From Planctomycetota bacterium (GTDB lineage: Bacteria > Planctomycetota > UBA1135 > GCA-002686595), in the NCBI GenBank assembly GCA_023150475.1, contig JAKLKU010000008.1:124001-188000 (forward strand): a stretch of 64,000 nucleotides of DNA, given 5' to 3'. Positions 56,061 to 64,000 of the stretch are shown piece by piece. A program made the translations under genes and the position numbers. The number at the start of each line of letters is the position of its first letter. Position 1 is the stretch's first letter. The notes beneath the pieces were generated by a model. The model was given only the letters and a program-made list of their open reading frames with translations. It did not search any database and was not told the origin of the DNA.

Positions 56061-56909
56061 ATGAAGTCCTTCCGGAACCTGACGACTTGGTGCGTGGCGG
56101 CGCTCGCGTTGGCGGGCGTCGCTGCGGCCCAGCGTTTCGATCCGGTGCAGCGCTTCAGCCCGGCGCAGGACGTCGGCATCGATCAGCGCCTGGGCGAGAG
56201 GCTCCCGCTCGAGCTCACGTTCCGCGACGAGACCGGCACGCCGCGCAAGCTCGCGGAGTACTTCGCGAAGAAGCCGGTGTTGCTCTCGTTCGTGTACTTC
56301 GAGTGCCCGATGCTCTGCACCGAGGTGCTGAACGAAGAGGTGCGCGTCCTGAAAGCGCTCTCGCTCGAGCCGGGCCGCGACTTCGAGATCGTGACGGTCT
56401 CGATCGAGCCGAACGACACGCCCGAGCTCGCCGCGAAGAAGAAGCAGAACTACGTTGCCGACCTCGATCGCCCGGAAGTGGCGCCTTACTGGCACTTCCT
56501 CGTCGGCGAACAGGCGGCGATCACCGAGCTCACACGCGCGGCGGGTTTCCGCTACGTGTACGACAGCGAGCAGAAGCAATACGCCCACGCCGGCGGCGTG
56601 ATGGTCGTCGGGCCGGGCGGCGTGCTCTCGAAGTACTTCTACGGCATCGAATACAGCCCGCGCGACGTGCGACTCGGGCTGGTCGAGGCGGGCGACGGGA
56701 AGGTCGGCTCCTTGGTCGACCAAGTCCTGATGATGTGCTTCCACTACGACCCCGCGACGGGTCGTTACACGCTCGCCGTGATGACCGTGGTGCGCATCCT
56801 CGGGGTGCTCACCGTGCTTGCGATCGGATCGTTCGTCGTGCGCCACTGGGTGCGCGAGTCCAAGGGAGCCGGCAGCGTGCGTCCTCTGCCGGCCGGTGAA
56901 AGCAGGTAG
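56061..56909 (+). CDS. SCO1/SenC-type copper chaperone for cytochrome c oxidase
   Basis: Delivers copper to the CuA site of cytochrome oxidase. The 282-residue protein has a signal peptide (1-24), a thioredoxin-like fold with the copper ligands C82, C86 ('YFECPMLCTEV') and H176 ('YAHAGG'), and a C-terminal hydrophobic helix (about 244-262) that may anchor it. Its position between actF and coxB fits this role exactly. SD and start are unambiguous: ATG at 56061. Confidence 0.92.
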   Translation: MKSFRNLTTWCVAALALAGVAAAQRFDPVQRFSPAQDVGIDQRLGERLPLELTFRDETGTPRKLAEYFAKKPVLLSFVYFECPMLCTEVLNEEVRVLKALSLEPGRDFEIVTVSIEPNDTPELAAKKKQNYVADLDRPEVAPYWHFLVGEQAAITELTRAAGFRYVYDSEQKQYAHAGGVMVVGPGGVLSKYFYGIEYSPRDVRLGLVEAGDGKVGSLVDQVLMMCFHYDPATGRYTLAVMTVVRILGVLTVLAIGSFVVRHWVRESKGAGSVRPLPAGESR

Positions 56910-56915
56910 ATCCCC

Positions 56916-57869
56916 ATGTGGAAGGGCATTCCCCTATTCCCCGACAGCGCTTCGACCTACTCCGACGCGGTCGACTATTTCTACTTGGCGCTGGTCGGCA
57001 TCAGCATCTTCTTCACGCTGCTGATCGCGGCGTTGGTGGTCCTGTTCGCGATCCGGTTCCGCGCGCGCGAAGGCAGCGCCGGCGCCACGCAGATCCACGG
57101 CTCGCACGTGCTCGAGCTATTCTGGACCGCCGTGCCGCTCGTGATCGTGATGGCGCTCTTCGTCTGGTCGACGAAGATCTGGTTCACGATCACGCGTCCG
57201 CCGGCGCACGCGGAGCAGTACTACGTCACCGGCAAGCAGTGGATGTGGAAGATCCAGCATCCGACCGGTCAGCGCGAGATCAACACGTTGCACGTGCCCG
57301 TCAACGTGCCGATCCAACTGCGGATGATCTCGGAAGACGTCATCCACTCGTTCTTCATCCCGGCGTTCCGCGTCAAGCGCGACGTCTTGCCGGGTCGCTA
57401 CTCGACCATGTGGTTCGAAGCGACCAAGGCCGGCACCTATCACCTGTTCTGCGCCGAGTACTGCGGCACCAAGCACTCGCAGATGATCGGCTCGGTGATC
57501 GTGATGGAGCAGGAGGACTACCAACGCTGGCTCTCTGGCGCCGCCGCGGGCGAGACGCCGCAAGTGCAGGGCGAGAAGCTCTTCGCCGCGATGCGTTGCG
57601 ACACGTGCCACACCGGACAACCGGGCGCGCGCGGGCCGAAGCTCCAGGGCCTCTGGGGGCAGAAGGTCGACCTCTCCGACGGCTCGACGGTGGTCTTCAA
57701 CGAGGACTACGTGCGCGAGTCGATCCTGATCCCGACGGCGAAGACCGTCGCGGGCTTCCAACAGCTCATGCCGACGTACGCCGGCCAGCTCGGTGAGGAC
57801 CAGATCCTCTCCTTGATCGCGTACCTGAAGTCGCTCTCCGATCCCGCCCAAGGAGGTGCCAAGCCGTGA
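56916..57869 (+). CDS. coxB: Cytochrome c oxidase subunit II with fused cytochrome c (caa3 type)
   Basis: A 317-residue protein with two N-terminal helices (about 22-48 and 70-90), the CuA domain with H144, C179, E181, C183, H187 and M190 ('[12 protein letters not shown]'), and a C-terminal cytochrome c domain with C228-D-T-C-H232 and distal M285. The fused heme c defines the caa3 type. It accepts electrons directly from ActE-type cytochrome. The last codons overlap the coxA start (GTGA). Confidence 0.95.
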   Translation: MWKGIPLFPDSASTYSDAVDYFYLALVGISIFFTLLIAALVVLFAIRFRAREGSAGATQIHGSHVLELFWTAVPLVIVMALFVWSTKIWFTITRPPAHAEQYYVTGKQWMWKIQHPTGQREINTLHVPVNVPIQLRMISEDVIHSFFIPAFRVKRDVLPGRYSTMWFEATKAGTYHLFCAEYCGTKHSQMIGSVIVMEQEDYQRWLSGAAAGETPQVQGEKLFAAMRCDTCHTGQPGARGPKLQGLWGQKVDLSDGSTVVFNEDYVRESILIPTAKTVAGFQQLMPTYAGQLGEDQILSLIAYLKSLSDPAQGGAKP

Positions 57870-59554
57870 GCAGCACCGTTCAAACGCACGCGCCGCACGC
57901 GCACTCACCCCACGAGCACTCGGGCGTCGCGCACGCGGCCGAACCGAAGACCAACTACTTGACCGCCAACTACGGTTGGAAGTCGTGGGTCTTCTCGGTC
58001 GACCACAAGCGCATCGCGCTGATGTACTTGTTCACGATCGCCTTCATGATCCTGGTCGGCGGCGTGTTCGCGCTGCTCGTGCGCCTCGAGCTCGCGACGC
58101 CGGCGGGCGATCTCCTGCAGTCGGAGAACTACAACAAGATCTTCACCATGCACGGCGTGGTGATGGTCTTCTTCTTCTTGATCCCCGGCGTGCCCGCGGT
58201 GCTCGGCAACTTCCTGTTGCCGATCATGATCGGAGCGAAGGACCTCGCGTTCCCGAAGATCAACCTGCTGTCGTACTACGTCTTCCTCGTCGGCATCCTG
58301 CTGACGCTGACGGCGGCGGCGATGGGCGGCGTCGACACCGGCTGGACGTTCTACACGCCGTACTCGAGCACGTACGCGAACTCGCAGGTCGCTCTCGCCG
58401 CGGTCGCGGTCTTCATCACCGGCTTCTCGTCGATCCTGACCGGCCTCAACTTCGTCGTCACCGTGCACAAGATGCGCGCGCCGGGGATGACGTGGTTCCG
58501 CCTGCCGCTCTTCGTGTGGGCGAACTACGCGACCGGTCTGATCATCCTGCTCTCGACGCCGGTGGTCGCGATCACGATCGTGCTCGTCGCGCTCGAGCGG
58601 CTCTTCCACATCGGCGTGTTCGACCCCGCGTACGGCGGCGACCCGGTGCTGTTCCAGCACATGTTCTGGTTCTACAGCCACCCGGCCGTCTACATCATGA
58701 TCCTGCCCGCGATGGGCGTGATCAGCGAGTTGATCGCCGCCTTCTCGAAGAAGCGCGTGTTCGGCTACCCCGTGGTCGCGTTCTCGTCGCTCGCCATCGC
58801 GGTGATCGGCTTCTTCGTGTGGGGCCACCACATGTTCGTGTCGGGTCAGTCGACCTACGCGGGCGTGGTGTTCTCGGTGATCACGATGCTGGTCGCGGTG
58901 CCCTCGGCGATCAAGGTCTTCAACTGGGTGTCGACCATGTACAAGGGCGACGTCCTGCTCTCGACGCCGATGTGCTACGCGATCGCGTTCCTCGGCTTGT
59001 TCACGGTCGGCGGGCTCACCGGCATCTTCCTCGGCACGATGGGCCTCGACATCCACATGCACGACACGTACTTCGTCGTCGCGCACTTCCACTACGTGAT
59101 GGTGGGCGGGATGGTGACCGCGTTCTGGGGCGGGCTCCACTTCTGGTGGCCGAAGATGTTCGGCCGCATGTACCCGGAAGCGATCGGTCGTGTCGCCGCC
59201 GCGTTGATGTTCATCGGCTTCAACATGACCTTCTTCCCGCAGTTCATCCTCGGGTACATGGGCATGCCGCGCCGCTACCACTTCTATCCCGAGGAGTGGC
59301 AGGTGCTGAACCTCGTGTCGACGCTCGGCGCGACGCTGCTCGGCATCAGCTACTTGCTCCCGATGATCTACCTGCCTTGGTCGCTCAAGTTCGGCAAGGT
59401 CGCAGGCAAGAACCCGTGGGGCGCGAAGGGCCTCGAGTGGGAGGCCGACTCGCCGCCGACGACGTTCAACTTCGACAAGACGCCGATCGTGACCGAGGAA
59501 GCCTACGCGTACCCCGAAGGCGCGCGTCACCAACCGGAGGCCAAAGTTGTCTAG
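57866..59554 (+). CDS. coxA: Cytochrome c oxidase subunit I, A2 type
   Basis: Catalytic heme-copper subunit, 562 residues, GTG start overlapping coxB. Heme a ligands H96 and H409, heme a3 ligand H407 ('VVAHFHYV'), CuB ligands H272, H321 and H322, and the cross-linked Y276 are all present. The segment '[14 protein letters not shown]' (268-281) has Ala instead of Glu after HP and a preceding Tyr-Ser pair. This marks subfamily A2, as in Rhodothermus caa3, which relays protons through that YS pair. Extra N-terminal His residues (~8-23) precede the first helix. It overlaps coxC. Confidence 0.96.
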   Translation: MSSTVQTHAPHAHSPHEHSGVAHAAEPKTNYLTANYGWKSWVFSVDHKRIALMYLFTIAFMILVGGVFALLVRLELATPAGDLLQSENYNKIFTMHGVVMVFFFLIPGVPAVLGNFLLPIMIGAKDLAFPKINLLSYYVFLVGILLTLTAAAMGGVDTGWTFYTPYSSTYANSQVALAAVAVFITGFSSILTGLNFVVTVHKMRAPGMTWFRLPLFVWANYATGLIILLSTPVVAITIVLVALERLFHIGVFDPAYGGDPVLFQHMFWFYSHPAVYIMILPAMGVISELIAAFSKKRVFGYPVVAFSSLAIAVIGFFVWGHHMFVSGQSTYAGVVFSVITMLVAVPSAIKVFNWVSTMYKGDVLLSTPMCYAIAFLGLFTVGGLTGIFLGTMGLDIHMHDTYFVVAHFHYVMVGGMVTAFWGGLHFWWPKMFGRMYPEAIGRVAAALMFIGFNMTFFPQFILGYMGMPRRYHFYPEEWQVLNLVSTLGATLLGISYLLPMIYLPWSLKFGKVAGKNPWGAKGLEWEADSPPTTFNFDKTPIVTEEAYAYPEGARHQPEAKVV

Positions 59555-60230
59555 CGTCGACGCAACCGGGCTCGCCCATCACTTCGAAGATCTCGAGCAG
59601 CAGCGGGAGTCCGCGACGCTCGGGATGTGGGCGTTCCTGATCACCGAAATCATGTTCTTCGGCGGGCTCTTCGGAGCCTACGTCGTGTACCGCACGATGT
59701 ACCCCGAAGCGTGGGACAACGGCAGCCGCGAGCTCGACGTGTTCCTCGGCGCGGTCAACACCACCGTGCTGATCGGCTCGAGCTTGACGATGGCGCTCGC
59801 CGTGCGCTGCGCCGCGAAGGGCAACAACAAGCAAGTCGCGGGCTTCACGCTGCTCACGATGGTGCTCGGCTTCGTGTTCCTCGGCGTCAAGGTCATCGAA
59901 TACAAGGCGAAGTACGACCACCACCTGATCCCGGGCCCGGGCTTCATGTACGGCGGCCACGCCGGCGGTCACGAGCAGATCTTCTTCGCGCTCTACTTCA
60001 CGATGACCGGCATGCACGCCTTCCACATGATCATCGGCGCGGGCCTGATGATCTGGGTCATCCTGCGCGCGCTGAAGAACAGCTACACGCCGCAGAACCA
60101 CACGCACGTCGAGATGATCGGCCTCTACTGGCACTTCGTCGACATCGTCTGGATCTTCCTGTTCCCCTTGCTCTACCTGCTCGGTCGCCACGGACACGCG
60201 ATCGGCGCCGCGACCGGAGGGCACCACTGA
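59547..60230 (+). CDS. coxC: Cytochrome c oxidase subunit III
   Basis: A 227-residue protein with five helices, typical of the short caa3-type subunit III. Markers are '[23 protein letters not shown]', '[17 protein letters not shown]', '[16 protein letters not shown]' and '[23 protein letters not shown]'. It starts at TTG 59547, eight bases inside the end of coxA; GGAGG (59536-59540) at good spacing supports this. The TGA overlaps the ATG of coxD. Confidence 0.94.
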   Translation: MSSVDATGLAHHFEDLEQQRESATLGMWAFLITEIMFFGGLFGAYVVYRTMYPEAWDNGSRELDVFLGAVNTTVLIGSSLTMALAVRCAAKGNNKQVAGFTLLTMVLGFVFLGVKVIEYKAKYDHHLIPGPGFMYGGHAGGHEQIFFALYFTMTGMHAFHMIIGAGLMIWVILRALKNSYTPQNHTHVEMIGLYWHFVDIVWIFLFPLLYLLGRHGHAIGAATGGHH

Positions 60231-60541
60231 TGAGTTCCGAACACTCCCACCCGCACATCACGCCGATCAAGATCTACCTCGCGGTCTTCGCGACGCTGAT
60301 CGCGGGCACGTGGTTGACGTACTGGGTCGCGTACAAGGACTTCGGTTGGCTCAACACGCCGGTCGCGATGGCGATCGCGATCGTCAAGGCCGGCGTCGTC
60401 GTGCTCTACTTCATGCACGTGAAGTGGCAGTCGAAGCTCACGATGCTCTACGCCGCCGGCGGTTTCGTGTGGCTGCTGACGCTGTTCGCGTTCACGCTGC
60501 AGGACTACTTCACCCGCTCGTGGCTGCCGGTCTACGAGTGA
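60230..60541 (+). CDS. coxD: Cytochrome c oxidase subunit IV (caa3 type)
   Basis: A 103-residue protein with three helices: 'IKIYLAVFATLIAGTWLTYW', 'PVAMAIAIVKAGVVVLYFMHV' and 'MLYAAGGFVWLLTLFAFTLQDY'. The 'K.G.V..YFMH' motif is characteristic of prokaryotic subunit IV. It begins in a TGATG overlap with coxC and is the last gene of the act-cox operon. Confidence 0.92.
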   Translation: MSSEHSHPHITPIKIYLAVFATLIAGTWLTYWVAYKDFGWLNTPVAMAIAIVKAGVVVLYFMHVKWQSKLTMLYAAGGFVWLLTLFAFTLQDYFTRSWLPVYE

Positions 60542-60561
60542 GTTCCCACTGATCCGCATGC

Positions 60562-60599
60562 GACGGCGGCGGTCGTGAGACCGGCCGCCGTCTTGCTTT
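60562..60599 (+). terminator. Intrinsic terminator of the act-cox operon
   Basis: GACGGCGGC-GGTC (60562-60574) pairs with GACC-G-GCCGCCGTC (60579-60592) around a GTGA loop, followed by TTGCTTT (60593-60599). The stem has a single bulged G. Confidence 0.75.
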
Positions 60600-60601
60600 C
60601 C

Positions 60602-62260
60602 ATGGAGCCCCGCGACGCAACCCAACCAATGAACCAACTGGGGACCCACCCGGGGACCCAACAGGCGCCCCAACCGGCGCCCCAACCGGCAAACGCCTGG
60701 CGGCCGGCCGGCGCGGACGAGCGTGGGCTGCCTGGCGCTCCTTCCTCGGAGCGCAAGCCGCGGCGCGGCGACCGGTTGATCGCGCGCCTCGAAGGCTTCG
60801 ACGAACGCGGACGAGCGCGGGGCAAGGCCCAAGCCGCGAGCGGCGCGTACTCGGTCGAACTCGCGCGCGGAGTGCCCGGCGACGAAGTCGAGATCGAAGT
60901 GCTCGGCCGCCGCCGCCAAGCGCTGCACGCGCGCATCCTCGGCTGGCGTTCGGCGGCGCCGGCGCGTGTCGCGCCGAGGTGCGCGCATGCGGGCACGTGC
61001 GGCGGCTGCAGCTTCCAGGACTGCGCGTACGACGCGCAACTCGCCGCGAAGTCTCGGCTGCTCTCGCGCACGCTCGAGCGCGCGGGCCTCGACCCGCGGT
61101 CGTTCGACCTGCGGGCGATCGAGCCCGCGCCGCGCACGTTCGGCTTCCGTGCCAAGATGGACTTCACTTTCTCGTCGCGGCGTTTCGTGCTCGCCGACGA
61201 GCCGCAGAACGCTTCCGCCGACTTCGCGCTCGGCCTGCATCCGCGCGACTTCCACGGCAAGGTGATCGACGTCGGCCGCTGCGAGATCCAGTTCGAACGC
61301 GCGAACCGGATCCTGGCGACGGTGCGCGAGCTCTGCCGCGCGCATGGCTTCGAACCGTGGGACGTCGTGCGCCACACCGGCTTCGTCCGTCACCTCGTGC
61401 TGCGCGAGAGCCGGGCGACCGGCGAAATCCTCGCCAACCTCGTGACGTCGAGCGAGTCGCCCGAGCGCATGGCGCCGTTCGCGCGCGAGCTCGCCGCGCG
61501 ACTTGAGTGCGTCACGACGTTCGTGCAGAACGTGCACTCGAAACCGGCGCAGGCCGCGCTCTCGGAGCGCGAGATCGTGCACCACGGCCCCGGCTTCGTG
61601 CGCGAACGCCTCGGTGCGATCGAGTTCCGCCTCTCGGCGCGTTCCTTCTTCCAGACCAACGTCGCGCAGGCCGAACGGCTGCTCGAGGTCGTGCTCGAGG
61701 AGCTCGCGGCGCCAAGCGACGCGACCGTCGCCGACCTCTACTGTGGCACGGGAGCGTTCGCGCTCAACGTGGCGCGGCGCGTGCGTGCGGTGCGCGGCTA
61801 CGAGCTCGTGGAGTCCGCGATCGCGGACGCCCGCGCGACGGCGACGGCGAACGGCGTCACGAACGCGTCGTTCGTCGCCGGCGATCTGGCGCGCACGCTC
61901 GCCGAGGACTCGCCCACGGCGCCGATCACGTCGTCCGCTTTGGCGGCCCCGGCGGCCCCGGCGACCCTGGCGACCCTGGCCAACCCGGCAAACTCGGCGC
62001 CCGACGCGCCGCCGCCGGCGCGCGCGACGCACGTGATCGCCGACCCGCCGCGCGCCGGATTGCACCCGAAGACGCTCGCGGCGTTGATCGCACTCGCGCC
62101 GGAGCGGATCGTGCTCGTCGCGTGCCACGCACCGAGCGGTGCGCGCGACGCGGCCGGCCTCGTCGCGGCCGGTTGGCGGCTCGAACGCGTCCGGCCGCTC
62201 GACTTCTTCCCGCACGGACCGCACCTCGAGACCGTCTTCACGCTCTCGCGCACGCCATGA
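60602..62260 (+). CDS. rlmD: 23S rRNA (uracil-C5)-methyltransferase RlmD/RumA type
   Basis: Methylates a uridine of 23S rRNA with SAM. From ATG 60602 the protein has 552 residues. Order: a variable Gln/Pro-rich N-terminus (1-45), a TRAM domain (~52-112), a 4Fe-4S motif with C127, C133, C136 and C227, then the methyltransferase domain with 'VADLYCGTGAFALNVARRV', 'IADPPRAGLHP', the nucleophile C508 ('VACHAPSGARD') and the catalytic base E543 ('HLETVF'). A low-complexity Ala/Pro/Thr insert ('PAAPATLATLANPANSAPDA') sits just before the 'DPPR' motif. RlmD (U1939) and RlmC (U747) cannot be told apart by eye. It overlaps the next gene in ATGA. Confidence 0.9.
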   Translation: MEPRDATQPMNQLGTHPGTQQAPQPAPQPANAWRPAGADERGLPGAPSSERKPRRGDRLIARLEGFDERGRARGKAQAASGAYSVELARGVPGDEVEIEVLGRRRQALHARILGWRSAAPARVAPRCAHAGTCGGCSFQDCAYDAQLAAKSRLLSRTLERAGLDPRSFDLRAIEPAPRTFGFRAKMDFTFSSRRFVLADEPQNASADFALGLHPRDFHGKVIDVGRCEIQFERANRILATVRELCRAHGFEPWDVVRHTGFVRHLVLRESRATGEILANLVTSSESPERMAPFARELAARLECVTTFVQNVHSKPAQAALSEREIVHHGPGFVRERLGAIEFRLSARSFFQTNVAQAERLLEVVLEELAAPSDATVADLYCGTGAFALNVARRVRAVRGYELVESAIADARATATANGVTNASFVAGDLARTLAEDSPTAPITSSALAAPAAPATLATLANPANSAPDAPPPARATHVIADPPRAGLHPKTLAALIALAPERIVLVACHAPSGARDAAGLVAAGWRLERVRPLDFFPHGPHLETVFTLSRTP

Positions 62261-62475
62261 ACTCCTGGCCGCCCGAGCCCTCGCCCGACCTGCCCGCGAA
62301 CCTGCCGCACGTCGCTCGCGCGAGCCTGTGCGCCCGCTGCCGTCACGTGCAGTTCGTCGAGAGCGCCAAAGGCTCGGTCTTCCTGCTCTGCGGCCTCGCG
62401 AAGAGCGATCCGCGCTTCCCGAAATACCCTCCGCAGCCGCTGCTCGCCTGCCGCGGGTTCGTCGCTCGGCCGTGA
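62257..62475 (+). CDS. Small four-cysteine protein of a conserved uncharacterised family
   Basis: A 72-residue protein overlapping rlmD by four bases. C25, C28, C45 and C65 ('LCARCRHVQFV', 'VFLLCGLAK', 'LLACRGF') are placed for one zinc or Fe-S site. 'SDPRFPKYPPQPLLAC' is the most family-like segment. I have seen such proteins beside RNA-modification and other housekeeping genes, but no function is known to me. Coupling with rlmD is suggested by the overlap. Confidence 0.72.
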   Translation: MNSWPPEPSPDLPANLPHVARASLCARCRHVQFVESAKGSVFLLCGLAKSDPRFPKYPPQPLLACRGFVARP

Positions 62476-62487
62476 ACGCTTCGCGCG

Positions 62488-62516
62488 TTGCGACGCCGCG
62501 GACCCGCGCCTAGATT
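62488..62516 (+). promoter_or_regulatory. Promoter of the yqgE gene, leaderless
   Basis: TTGCGA (62488-62493) and TAGATT (62511-62516) are 17 nt apart. The -10 ends 7 nt before the ATG at 62524, so transcription would start at or within one base of the start codon. No Shine-Dalgarno is present. Confidence 0.55.
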
Positions 62517-62523
62517 CGGGCCC

Positions 62524-63093
62524 ATGTCGATGGACCTGCACGTCGAGCAGGGCACCCTGCTCGCGGCGACACCCGAGCTCCTGGACCCGAACTTCATGCA
62601 CTCGGTGGTGCTGATCTGCCAGCACACGCCCGAGGGCGCGTACGGGCTCGTGCTGAACCGCAGGTCCGAGTACACGACGCGCACGTTGCTCTCCGAGCAT
62701 CGAACGCTCGGCCGTTACGACCACCCGATCTACGTCGGTGGCCCGGTGCAACTCAACTCGATGCAGATCCTGCACTGCGTGCCCGAGCACATCCGCGACG
62801 GCGTCGAGCTCGTGCCCGGCCTCTGGATCGGCGGCGAGCTCGAGCACGTCGCGCACTACATCGCGGAACACGACGCGTCCGAGGACCACGTGCGGTTGCT
62901 CGTGGGCTACGCGGGCTGGGGCGCGGGACAACTCGACGCGGAACTGGCCGGCGGCTCGTGGCTGCCGGCGCCGTGCACGGCGGAACACGTGTTCCGGCGC
63001 GATCCGGAGAACCTGTGGCGCGACGTGATGCGCACGATCCGCGGCGAGCTCGCGGGCCTCGAGAACCAGCCGCCGGATCCGGAGTGGAATTGA
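62524..63093 (+). CDS. YqgE/AlgH family protein (UPF0301)
   Basis: A 189-residue protein from ATG 62524, with an in-frame ATG at 62530 as alternative. The family signature is clear: 'LLAATPELLDPNFMHSVVLICQH', 'GAYGLVLNR', 'IYVGGPVQLNSMQILH' and 'RLLVGYAGWGAGQLDAEL'. YqgE is conserved and its role is not known; Pseudomonas AlgH has been linked to alginate and virulence control. It appears transcribed on its own from a leaderless promoter. Confidence 0.92.
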   Translation: MSMDLHVEQGTLLAATPELLDPNFMHSVVLICQHTPEGAYGLVLNRRSEYTTRTLLSEHRTLGRYDHPIYVGGPVQLNSMQILHCVPEHIRDGVELVPGLWIGGELEHVAHYIAEHDASEDHVRLLVGYAGWGAGQLDAELAGGSWLPAPCTAEHVFRRDPENLWRDVMRTIRGELAGLENQPPDPEWN

Positions 63094-63272
63094 AGCTCGC
63101 GTCGGTGGGCGGGCGTGCGTAGTCGAGCGCTGCGCGCGATCGACGCCGCGCGAGGAAGCTCGCGGCGGACGCGCCGGCGGCGAGCTGCGAGACGGCGGCC
63201 GCACGCAGCGGTGGACACGAACGAGCTCTCGAACGAGACGCAAGCGGCGGACGAGATGGACGGAGGTGGGTG

Positions 63273-64000
63273 GTGAAACGGCTCCTCAAGTGGTCGGCGA
63301 TCTTGCTCGGGCTCCTGCTCGTCGTGGTCGCGTTGGTGGTGTTCGTGTTCCCGTCCGCGGTGGCGAACGCCGCGCGCGGTTGGATCGAGGACGATTTCGC
63401 GCAGCGTTTCCACGGCCGCGTGAAGCTCGGCGAGCTCGAGCTCGCGTGGAGCTCGCCGCAGACGATCCGTTCGGTCGAGCTCTTCGACGAACAGGGCACG
63501 CGCATCCTCGCGACGACGATCGTCGCGCCGTCGATCCGCCAACTGCTCGACGGCCAGGCGCTCGGCAAGGCGAAGATCGAGCTCGAAGCGGACCTCGTCG
63601 CCGACGACGCGGGCGTGACGAACCTCGAGCGCGCGCTCGCGCCGCGCGAACGTGCGCCGAGCGAGCCGGATTCCGCCGGCGGCTCGTCGGAGCCGACCGA
63701 CTGGCGCCAGCAGCTCGCCGCGCTCGACGTCGAAGTCGAGCTCGTCTCGAAGCGCATCACGTGGAGCGACTCGCGCACCCGCGCGGCGGGCCGGACGATC
63801 GCGCTCGAGAACCTCGGCGCGACCGCGAAGCTCGAACACGGCGAGCGCGCGGAGCTGAAGCTCGGCGCAGAGCTCGTCGACGACTCGCCGCGGCCGCTCG
63901 CGCTCGACGCAGTGATCACGCACCCGTTCGCGGCGCCGGACGCGGCGGATCCGCCGACGCTCGAGCTCCAAGCGGACCTGCGCGAGCTGCCGACCGGACT
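63273..64000 (+). CDS. AsmA-like membrane-anchored protein, partial (3' end outside window)
   Basis: Open from GTG 63273 (GGAGG just upstream) to the right edge, about 242 residues visible. An N-terminal helix ('LLKWSAILLGLLLVVVALVVFVF') is followed by a beta-rich region: 'RFHGRVKLGELELAWSSPQTIRSVELFDEQG' has the 'G.v.i..l.l.w..p..i..v.l.d..G' pattern of AsmA/TamB-type inner-membrane proteins that act in outer-membrane lipid or protein traffic. A Ser/Glu/Pro linker ('SEPDSAGGSSEP') and another beta stretch follow. Its length is unknown. Confidence 0.7.
   Translation, partial: MKRLLKWSAILLGLLLVVVALVVFVFPSAVANAARGWIEDDFAQRFHGRVKLGELELAWSSPQTIRSVELFDEQGTRILATTIVAPSIRQLLDGQALGKAKIELEADLVADDAGVTNLERALAPRERAPSEPDSAGGSSEPTDWRQQLAALDVEVELVSKRITWSDSRTRAAGRTIALENLGATAKLEHGERAELKLGAELVDDSPRPLALDAVITHPFAAPDAADPPTLELQADLRELPTG

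Overview
The window is a very GC-rich bacterial chromosome segment carrying about 50 genes packed on both strands. It shows no phage, insertion sequence, CRISPR array, rRNA or tRNA. Several signs point to a member of the Planctomycetota (inference). There is a cluster of large secreted proteins with parallel beta-helix, lectin-like, PKD and calcium-binding repeat domains. Two of these share a C-terminal 'YCTAK.NS.GC' module. A standalone PTS enzyme I and a complete alternative complex III-caa3 respiratory operon add to the picture. I recognise no marker that fixes the genus.

Layout. 1-1187 holds the open 3' end of a BNR/sortilin-type lipoprotein gene on the minus strand. 1327-3455 is an oxidative-stress block: a Fur/PerR-type regulator, then ahpC-ahpD-dps, with the same palindromic operator in front of the regulator and of ahpC. 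3658-5514 is an OPT-family transporter. 5515-11386 (minus) is a 2-oxoglutarate dehydrogenase operon, sucA-sucB-lpd, with a small lipoprotein gene at its end. 11542-24030 mixes a GT87-type glycosyltransferase, a four-domain secreted repeat protein, an M16 protease, a MORN-type lipoprotein, two secreted proteins with a common C-terminal domain, an M64 protease and a small membrane protein. 24138-30934 holds two large secreted proteins: an S8 protease with PKD domains, and a beta-helix protein.

31120-47922 is mostly housekeeping: a class I-like HMG-CoA reductase, an unusual ZIP plus SO_0444-type metal transporter fusion, EF-G, a propeller protein, a Tex protein with a long low-complexity insert and an RGG tail, a coiled-coil membrane protein, PTS enzyme I, a protein with four Myb/SANT-like repeats, an amidinotransferase-fold enzyme, a zinc-ribbon membrane protein, and TrmL. 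48134-60541 is one long operon, actABCDEF, a small membrane protein, sco, coxB, coxA, coxC and coxD, closed by a hairpin terminator. Together these encode quinol oxidation, cytochrome c transfer and oxygen reduction. 60602-64000 carries RlmD, a small four-cysteine protein, a YqgE/AlgH protein and the start of an AsmA-like gene that runs off the edge.

Regulation visible in the DNA. Many genes have a TA-NNN-T box of the type TAGACT, TAGGCT or TAGTCT just upstream. In three cases it ends exactly 7 nt before the start codon, which suggests leaderless mRNAs. Convergent gene pairs are often separated by GC-rich hairpins or short tandem repeats. One pair (OPT transporter and small lipoprotein) abuts with no gap. 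AhpC-AhpD lies about 3 kb from sucB and lpd, whose products drive AhpD reduction in Mycobacterium tuberculosis, so a similar peroxidase chain is plausible here.
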